Shown here: one piece after another, positions 5,627 through 10,534 of the stretch
How positions within the stretch are numbered: position 1 is the first letter of the stretch
How the letters are laid out: every line of letters starts with the position of its first letter
Source of the DNA: Thermus sp. JCM 17653
Lineage (GTDB): Bacteria > Deinococcota > Deinococci > Deinococcales > Thermaceae
NCBI GenBank assembly: GCA_001311585.1
Contig: BBBN01000039.1
Location: 1 to 10,534, forward strand
Reading direction: 5' to 3'
DNA length: 10,534 nucleotides
Translations under genes and position numbers: made by a program
The notes under the pieces: generated by a model
What the model was told of the DNA's origin: nothing
Database searches by the model: none
The model's input: only the letters and a program-made list of their open reading frames with translations

Positions 5627-5656
5627 AGGGTAGCACGGGGTCTTAAGGCCTGTCAA
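5627..5656 (-). promoter_or_regulatory. tRNA-Val promoter
   Basis: On the minus strand a perfect -35 TTGACA (5651-5656) is followed after 18 bases by TACCCT (5627-5632), 11 bases before the mature tRNA end. The -35 shares a dyad, GTCAAG-N7-CTTGAC (5652-5670), with a TTGACC on the other strand. Confidence 0.65.
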
Positions 5657-5667
5657 GCAACTTTCTT

Positions 5668-5704
5668 GACCGGCATCTGACAGAAGCCGGTCTAGACTAA
5701 AGTT
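5668..5704 (+). promoter_or_regulatory. Leaderless-type promoter and dyad upstream of response regulator
   Basis: TAGACT (5693-5698) ends six bases before the GTG at 5705, and there is no SD, which fits a leaderless transcript. Directly upstream lies a perfect 7-bp inverted repeat GACCGGC-N11-GCCGGTC (5668-5692). It covers the region between -10 and -35 and is a plausible operator, perhaps for autoregulation. Confidence 0.4.
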
Positions 5705-6381
5705 GTGGCCACGGTGCTTCTGGTAGAGGACGAGCCCGCGGTGCGTCTAGGGGTACGCCTGGCCCTTGAACGGGCAGGCTACCGGGTCCTCGAGGCCGCC
5801 TTGGCCCAGGAAGCCTGGAGCTTACTCAAGGAGGCCGAGGTGGTGGTCCTGGACTGGATGCTCCCCGACGAACCCGGAACCCGCCTCTTGGAGAGGATGC
5901 GCCAGGGGGCCTATCCCCACCTTCCCGTCCTCATGCTCACCGCCCGGGCCGAGGTGCGGGACCGGGTGGAGGGGCTTTCCCGGGGAGCGGACGACTACCT
6001 GGTCAAGCCCTTCGCCACCGAGGAGCTCCTGGCCCGCCTCGAGGCCCTCCTGCGCCGGGCGGGCAAGCGCAAGGTCCTCAAGAGGGGGCCCCTCCTCCTG
6101 GACCTGGAGCGCATGGAGCGAGCCTGGAAGGGCAGCCCCTCCCCCTGACCCGGCGGGAGTTTGAGCTCCTGGCCTTCCTGGCAGGCCGCCCGGGCCGGGT
6201 CTACACCCGGGAAGAACTCCTGGAGGCGGTGTGGGGCCAGGACTTCATGGGCACCCCCAGGACCGTGGACCAGCACGTTCTCCAGCTGAGGGAAAAGCTC
6301 GGGGAGGACCCCAAGGCCCCCCGCTTCCTGGAGACGGTGCGGGGAGTGGGGTACCGGTTCAAGGAGGCGGGCGAAGGGTGA
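5705..6381 (+). CDS. OmpR/PhoB-family response regulator
   Basis: About 225 aa after one frame repair at 6130-6132 (GGGG read as GGG), where Arg-Ala-Trp-Lys-Gly joins Gln-Pro-Leu-Pro-Leu-Thr-Arg-Arg-Glu-Phe. The receiver domain has the acidic pair Glu8-Asp9, phosphoacceptor Asp50 (VVLDWMLPD), Thr79 and Lys101 (YLVKPF). The C-terminal winged helix has the family hallmarks Thr-Arg-Arg-Glu-Phe-Glu-Leu-Leu, Glu-Glu-Leu-Leu-Glu-Ala-Val-Trp, Arg-Thr-Val-Asp-x-His and Val-Arg-Gly-Val-Gly-Tyr-Arg-Phe. The start GTG has no SD and probably is leaderless. It overlaps the kinase by GTGA, and phoU follows, so it is very likely the PhoB/PhoP-type regulator of phosphate starvation genes. Confidence 0.88.
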
Positions 6382-7267
6382 GGGGCGAGGAGGCGCTGGC
6401 CCACGCCTGGGAGGAGGCCCTGGAGGGCCTCGTCCTCCACGAGAACCGCCAGGTGGTCTACCTCAACCCTAAGGCCGCCCAGCTCCTCGGGGTGAACCGG
6501 GAAAGGGTGGTGGGCCGCCCCCTCCTTCTGGCCCTCAGGGACCACCGCCTCGAGGCCCTGGCCCTCCACGGCGGGGAAAGGCTTTTGGAGGTGCGGGGCC
6601 GCCTGCTTCGGGCCAAGGCCCTCCCGGGAAGGCTTTACCTTCTAGACGAGACCGAGGGGCAGAGGCGCCTCCAGGCCCTGGAGGAGGCCACCCAGACCCT
6701 GGCCCACGAGCTCCGCACCCCCCTTTCCGGCATGGGCCCCCTCCTGGAGGTGCTCACCCCAAAGAGCCCCCAGGAAAAGGAAGTCCTGGCCCTCCTCAAG
6801 GCCGAGGTGGCCCGCCTCGCCCACCTGGTGGAAGCCCTCTCCCCCATCCGGCCCGGCCCCAAGCGGCCCGTGGCCTTGGCCGAGCTTTGGCCGAGGCTGG
6901 AAGGCCTCCTCCAGGCAAGGCTTAAAGGCAGGGCGGTGGAGGTCTCCCTCCCCCACACCCTCACCACCGACCCGGAAAGCTCCTGCAGATCCTTCTCAAC
7001 CTCCTGGAAAACGCCCTCAAGTACGGCCAAGACCCCATCCGCCTCCTCTCCCGAGAAGAAGAGGGCCAAGTCTGCCTCGAGGTGCAGGACGCAGGCCCTC
7101 CCCTCCCCGAGTACGAGCCCTCTTCCTCCGGGAAGGCGGGGAAACGCGGGGGGGCAGGGGCTCGGCCTCTACCTGGTGCGCCGCCTGGCCCGGGCCCTGG
7201 GAGCGAGGCCTACGCCAGGCGGGAGGGGGAGGCTAACGTTTTCGGGGTACGCCTTCCCCTAGACTGA
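6378..7267 (+). CDS. Sensor histidine kinase (PhoR-like, no membrane segment)
   Basis: About 297 aa after repair of four single-base losses, at 6976-6978 (A run), 7118-7120 (C run), 7148-7154 (G run) and 7199-7201 (G run). GTG start overlaps the regulator stop. Residues 10-55 resemble a PAS domain (Glu-Gly-Leu-Val-Leu-His ... Tyr-Leu-Asn-Pro-Lys-Ala). The H box LAHELRTP has phosphoacceptor His110. The ATPase domain shows an N box (Leu-Leu-Asn-Leu-Leu-Glu-Asn-Ala-Leu-Lys-Tyr), a short Val-Gln-Asp-Ala-Gly G1 box and a Gly-Gln-Gly-Leu-Gly-Leu-Tyr-Leu-Val G2 box. It ends Val-Arg-Leu-Pro-Leu-Asp. No hydrophobic span is present, so it should be cytosolic and may sense phosphate status through PhoU or a transporter. 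It phosphorylates the upstream regulator. Confidence 0.85.
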
Positions 7268-7281
7268 AGAAAGGAGGCGGC

Positions 7282-7940
7282 ATGCGCGAAGCCTTGGACA
7301 AAGCCCTAAACGAACTCATAGAGGAAAGCCTAAGGATGCTCTCCCTGGTGCGCCAGATGACCCAGGAGCCACCCAGGCCCTGGTGGAGGGCCACCGGGCC
7401 CTGGCCGAAGGGGTGATCGCCCGGGACAAGGAGGTGGACGCCCTGGAGCTCAAGGTGGAGAACCAGGCCATCACCGTCATCGCCCGGCACCAGCCCGTGG
7501 CCACGGACCTCCGCCTCATCTTCACCGTCATCAAGCCCTCACCGATCTGGAGCGGGCCGGGGATTACGCCATGCACGTGGCCGAAGACGCCCTCCTCCTC
7601 TCCCAGGAGCCTCCCTTGAAGCGCTACGTCACCCTCCCGAGATGGGCCGCAGGCTCCTGGAGATGATGGACGCCCTGAGCAAGGCCGTGGCCGAGCGGGA
7701 CCCCGGGCTCGCCCGCCAGGTCCTCAGCATGGACGACCACGTGGACGCCCTCTACGAGGAGGTGAGCCGGGAGCTCATCACCTACATGATGGAAGATCCC
7801 CGCACCATCACCAAGGCCCTCACCCTGATGCGGGTGGCCCGGAGCTACGAGCGCCTGGGGGACCACCTGGAGAACATCGCCGAAAGGGTCATTTACTGGC
7901 TCACCGGGAGGTGTACAAGGCCCCGGAGGACGTCTATTGA
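7282..7940 (+). CDS. phoU: Phosphate regulon accessory protein PhoU
   Basis: About 220 aa after four repairs, at about 7368, 7535, 7638 and 7906-7908, each explained by a G or C run one base short. ATG at 7282 has SD AAAGGAGG (7270-7277). The two repeated three-helix PhoU units are visible. The first has Lys-Glu-Val-Asp-Ala-Leu-Glu, then Gln-Pro-Val-Ala-Thr-Asp-Leu-Arg and Asp-Leu-Glu-Arg-Ala-Gly-Asp. The second has Asp-Asp-His-Val-Asp-Ala-Leu-Tyr, then Leu-Met-Arg-Val-Ala-Arg-Ser-Tyr-Glu-Arg-Leu-Gly-Asp-His. The E/DxxxD metal-binding motifs are intact in both. Length matches the family. PhoU links Pst phosphate transport to PhoR and represses the regulon when phosphate is ample. No pst genes are in the window. 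Confidence 0.88.
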
Positions 7941-8127
7941 TGGAACTCACCCCCGAGGAGAAGGCGGCCCTGAAGCCGCGCCTTCAAGCAAGCGGCCCCA
8001 AGGAGAGGAAGCGTCCTGGCCCAGGTGGAGGCGTGGCCCGAGCCCGATCGCTCCCTCTTCCTGAGGCTCCACGCCCTCGTCCGCCTTGAAGAAAGCCCTC
8101 GCCCGGAGCCAAGAAGGGCGTCCCTAA
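7940..8127 (+). CDS. Hypothetical protein, about 61 aa, downstream of phoU
   Basis: ATG at 7940 overlaps the phoU stop (TGATG). The opening MELTPEEKAAL is clear, and clear coding continues in other frames: Val-Leu-Ala-Gln-Val-Glu-Ala-Trp-Pro-Glu-Pro-Asp-Arg to Leu-Val, then Leu-Lys-Lys-Ala-Leu-Ala-Arg-Ser-Gln-Glu-Gly-Arg-Pro and TAA. Removing one C at 7976-7977 and one at 8081-8082 joins them into a single helical protein of 61 aa. These two breaks act as gains of a base, unlike most others here; two-base losses would also work. No family is recognised. By position it could be co-expressed with the phosphate genes. Confidence 0.45.
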
Positions 8128-8138
8128 GCGTCTCCCAA

Positions 8139-8155
8139 GCCCTTGGCCCAAGGGC
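8139..8155. terminator. Small hairpin between convergent genes
   Basis: GCCCTTG and CAAGGGC form a perfect 7-bp stem around GCC between the end of the phoU operon and the end of prfB. No T run is present, so it is a weak terminator candidate. Confidence 0.4.
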
Positions 8156-8174
8156 AAGCGGGCATGGGGTGGTA

Positions 8175-9271
8175 CTACTCCGCCTCAACTTCCTCCACCG
8201 CCTGGCGCCGGCCCGCCTTCCACTCCAACCCGGCCCAGATGAAGTCCAAAAGGTCCCCATCCAGGACGTTCTGGGGGTCAAAGCGCATGAGGCCCGTGCG
8301 GTGGTCCTTGATGTATTGCTTGTCCAGGACGTAGCTACGAATCTGGCTTCCCCACTCGATGGGCCGAACCTCGCCCCGTAGCTTTTGAAGCTCCTCCTGC
8401 TTCTTCTTCCACTCCAGCTCAAAAAGCCTCGAGCGGAGGACCTTCAGGGCCAGCTCTTTGTTCTTGATCTGGCTCCGCGTGGTCTGGCAGGTGACGGTGA
8501 TGCCCGTGGGCAGGTGGACGATGCGCACCGCAGAGTCGGTGGTGTTCACCCCCTGGCCTCCGTGGCCTTGGGAGCGGAAGACGTCTATGCGCAGGTCCTC
8601 GGGCCGGATCACCACCTCCACGGTGTCGTCCACCTCGGGCATGACCTCCACCCCGGCGAAGGAGGTGTGGCGGCGGCCCGAGGCGTCAAAGGGCGAGGGG
8701 CGCACCAGGCGGTGGACCCCCGCCTCCGGGGAGAGGAGGCCGTAGGCGTTCTCCCCTTTGATGAGGATCTGGCGTAGTCAATGCCCGCCTCGGGCCCAGG
8801 GGTGAGGTCCACCACCTCCACCTGGAAGCCTGGCGCTCGGCGAAGCGGGTGTACATCCTAAGGAGCATCTCCGCCCAGTCGCAGGCCTCCGTCCCCCCGG
8901 CCCCGGGTTGGATGGTGAGGATGGCGTTTTTCTCGGCGTGGGGGAAGGAAAGGAGGGTCTGGTGGTAAAGCTCGTCCAGCTTCCTGGTGGCCTCCTCCAG
9001 CTCGGGCCTGAGCTCCTCCCGCTCCTCGGCGGGAAGCTCCTCCCAAAGCTCCAAAAGCCCCTGGAGGTCGCTTTCCAAGGAGCGGAAGGTCTCCACGGTG
9101 CGCCGGAGGCGGGCCGCTTCCTGGCTCACCTTACGGGCCTCCTCCGGGTTCTGCCAGAGGCCGGGATCCTCCAGGCGGGGTTCCAGTTCCTTTAGACGGG
9201 CCTCTTTTCCGGGGATGTCAAAGATACCCCCGAAGGCCCTCGAGGCGCTTGGCGAGAAGGTCCAGGTCCAT
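8175..9271 (-). CDS. prfB: Peptide chain release factor 2, with programmed +1 frameshift
   Basis: RF2 releases finished chains at UAA and UGA codons. The ATG at 9269-9271 reads MDLDLLAKRLEGLRGYL, then an in-frame TGA (9218-9220); a +1 slip continues Asp-Ile-Pro-Gly-Lys-Glu. The slip site CTT TGA C preceded by GGGGGTAT matches the known RF2 autoregulatory site. Downstream are the recognition motif Ser-Pro-Phe (8688-8696) and the catalytic Gly-Gly-Gln (8553-8561) in a Gly-His-Gly-Gly-Gln-Gly-Val-Asn context. Two more breaks, at 8829-8830 (before Gln-Val-Glu-Val-Val-Asp-Leu-Thr-Pro) and 8771-8772 (Ile-Asp-Tyr-Ala into Gln-Ile-Leu), are each explained by one lost base and are not part of the programmed event. 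With both repaired the product is 365 aa, the normal RF2 length. Confidence 0.93.
9217..9232 (-). promoter_or_regulatory. prfB: RF2 programmed frameshift site
   Basis: On the minus strand CGG GGG TAT CTT TGA C combines an internal SD-like G-rich element, the slippery CTT codon, the stop TGA and the C that weakens it. When RF2 is scarce the ribosome slips +1 on CTT; when RF2 is abundant it terminates, giving feedback control. Confidence 0.92.
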
Positions 9272-9281
9272 ACCGCCTTTT

Positions 9282-9311
9282 AGTGTACCCCACTTTCCAG
9301 GGAGAAGGCAA
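9282..9311 (-). promoter_or_regulatory. Probable prfB promoter
   Basis: On the minus strand TTGCCT (9306-9311), an 18-base spacer and TACACT (9282-9287) lie 10 bases ahead of the ATG, giving a very short leader containing AAAGGCGG. It is divergent from, and interleaved with, the plus-strand promoter. Confidence 0.45.
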
Positions 9312-9317
9312 GCGAAG

Positions 9318-9346
9318 TTGATACCAGCAAGCTAATCTTATATGAT
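9318..9346 (+). promoter_or_regulatory. Sigma-70-type promoter for the 148-aa gene
   Basis: TTGATA (9318-9323), exactly 17 bases, then TATGAT (9341-9346) is close to consensus. The start site would fall at about 9352, right at the SD AGGAGG (9352-9357), so the leader is nearly absent. Confidence 0.7.
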
Positions 9347-9363
9347 ATGGCAGGAGGTGGGGT

Positions 9364-9809
9364 ATGGACGTCAAGGAACTGGCCCAGAAGCTAAAATCCG
9401 CCTACCCCAAGGGCCTTCCCGGCGAAAGGGACGGTCTGGTAGCCCTTCTAACCCAGTGGGGCCACAGCCACCCCGAGGCCGCACGTCTGGCCCAGGCCCT
9501 GGAGGCCAAGGGCTACGCCCACTTCCTTCCCGGGGAAAAGGGCCGCTGGTACTTCACCGCCAAGCCCCAGGACCTCAAGGCCCTCATGCGGGCCTTGGAT
9601 CAGGAGTACCGGGAGTTCGTGGGCGAAGGGGACGAGGAGGAAGAGGCCCTCTCCTTCCTCGCCGCCCGCCTGGAAGGGGACCGGGAGGCGGCCCGGGAGG
9701 TGCTGGAGCCTTACGGCTTTCGGGCTACGTGGGCACCTTCTACAGCCCCGAGCTCGCCCGGAACCGCCTCTACTTCCGCTTCCCCGAGGCCCTGCGCCTC
9801 TACGGCTAA
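9364..9809 (+). CDS. Hypothetical protein, about 148 aa
   Basis: No named family is recognised. ATG at 9364 has AGGAGG (9352-9357) and its own near-consensus promoter. One break at 9715-9716 (GG for GGG) is needed to join Leu-Glu-Pro-Tyr-Gly with Leu-Ser-Gly-Tyr-Val-Gly-Thr-Phe-Tyr. The repaired protein has an N-terminal helical region resembling a small winged-helix layout (residues 1-65: Leu-Thr-Gln-Trp-Gly-His, Glu-Ala-Ala-Arg-Leu-Ala-Gln-Ala-Leu-Glu, then a Gly-Arg-Trp-Tyr-Phe wing), an acidic linker (Gly-Asp-Glu-Glu-Glu-Glu) and a Tyr/Phe/Arg-rich C-terminus. The winged-helix reading is a guess from spacing. It is likely a Thermus lineage protein. Confidence 0.65.
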
Positions 9810-9905
9810 GGTCCTCTCATACCCCCCATGCTGGCCCCAAAGGCCTTCACGCCCGGGCTTGGAGGAAGGATCTCCGCCAAAGGGGTATCCGTGGGGGCGA
9901 GGCCA

Positions 9906-10534
9906 TCAGTCGGCCGCCACGGCCAGGGGGGTTTCCTCGAGGCGCACCTGGCCCCTAGGGCACCCAGCCGTTCCACCAGGTCCTCGTACCCCCGCTCCAG
10001 GAAGTAAACCCCCTCTATCTCCGAAACCCCCTCGGCGCTCAAGGCGGCCACCACCAACCCGCCCCCGGCCCGGATGTCCAGGGCCTTGACCTGGGCCCCG
10101 TGGAGGCGCTTGCCGTGAACGAGAAGGGTACGGTCCTTCAGGTAAAGCTCCGCCCCCATGCGGGCCAGCTCCCCCACGTGGGTGAAGCGGTCGGGATAGA
10201 CCCGGTCGGTCACGGTGCTCTGCCCGGGCACCGTGGCCAGGTAGGCGGTGACGATGGGCTGCAGGTCCGTGGGAAAGCCCGGGTACTCCCGGGCCTCCAC
10301 CTGAAGGGGAAGGGGGTTGGGGGTGGCGGTAAAGCGCACCCAGTCCGTTCCCACCTCGAGGCGGTGCCCAGAACCTTGCAATTTATCCAACAAAGCGTCC
10401 AGGTGGTCGGGGCGAACCCCGGTGAGGGTGAGGCTTCCTCGGGTGGCCGCCGCCGCCAGGAGGTAGGTGCCGGCCTCTATGCGGTCGGGGATGATGCGGT
10501 AAGTGCCCCCAAGCGCTTCGCCCCCCGCACGTGG
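9906..10534 (-). CDS. murA: UDP-N-acetylglucosamine 1-carboxyvinyltransferase (MurA), C-terminal part
   Basis: MurA transfers enolpyruvate from PEP to UDP-GlcNAc, the first committed step of peptidoglycan synthesis in the cytosol. The gene enters the window from the right edge; only about the last 210 residues are here. Diagnostic segments are Pro-Asp-Arg-Ile-Glu-Ala-Gly-Thr-Tyr-Leu, Glu-Tyr-Pro-Gly-Phe-Pro-Thr-Asp-Leu-Gln (with the catalytic-site Asp), Arg-Phe-Thr-His-Val-Gly-Glu-Leu-Ala-Arg-Met-Gly-Ala and an Asp-Ile-Arg-Ala-Gly-Gly segment. Breaks at 10506-10510 (G run one short, Arg-Leu-Gly into Gly-Thr-Tyr-Arg) and 9950-9951 (C run one short, Leu-Gly-Ala into Gln-Val-Arg-Leu) must be bridged; the repaired end is Ala-Val-Ala-Ala-Asp then TGA at 9906-9908. 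It converges with the 148-aa gene, leaving about 96 bases in which I see no clear terminator. Confidence 0.9.

Noticed and set aside
5705..8127. Phosphate operon as decayed pseudogenes
   Set aside because: Motifs and codon use are intact on both sides of every break, and the same error type hits prfB and murA, which cannot be lost.
8139..9363. Plus-strand open frames opposite prfB
   Set aside because: They are antisense shadows of prfB with no ribosome-binding sites or recognisable products.
9810..9905. ATACCCC...GGGGTAT pair as a terminator between the 148-aa gene and murA
   Set aside because: The two 7-base arms are over 50 bases apart with no supporting stem between them, so it is not convincing.

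Overview
The window looks like chromosome of a Thermus species. It is very GC-rich, with G/C in almost every third codon position. The encoded proteins are compact and rich in Arg, Glu, Leu and Pro, genes overlap or abut, and Shine-Dalgarno (SD) sequences are of the GGAGG type. Two promoters also have a -10 box placed exactly where a leaderless transcript would begin. The assignment rests on this style and on remembered family resemblance, not on a database search.

Positions 1 to about 5545 are one end of an integrative mobile element. It carries a primase-polymerase (5' end outside the window), a P-loop ATPase with a winged-helix domain, and several small unrecognised genes in one tightly coupled plus-strand run. 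A strong hairpin at 3681-3714 closes that run. A non-coding control region follows (about 3715-3943) with tandem 11-bp repeats, two TTCGCGAA palindromes and a dyad over a -10 box. A second plus-strand operon then encodes a 77-aa protein, a 40-aa highly basic Trp-rich peptide and a tyrosine recombinase. The recombinase ends just short of the 3' end of a tRNA-Val(CAC) gene, the usual attachment site for such enzymes. Two inverted, diverged copies of a ~196-bp GCGTGCGC-rich structured repeat lie in the replication module. One is inside the ATPase coding region and one is between small genes.

Positions 5541-10534 read as host chromosome. They hold tRNA-Val (minus), then response regulator, histidine kinase, phoU and a 61-aa protein as a plus-strand overlapping operon. 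The minus-strand prfB (release factor 2) follows, with the classical programmed +1 frameshift site, then a plus-strand unknown gene and the minus-strand 3' part of murA.

Many genes are interrupted by single-base frame errors, about 21 in all. Nearly all can be explained by a G, C or A run one base too short. They hit prfB, murA and the phosphate operon alike, so I read them as consensus errors in the sequence and not as gene decay, and I annotate full-length genes across them. The prfB +1 shift at codon 17/18 is different and biological.
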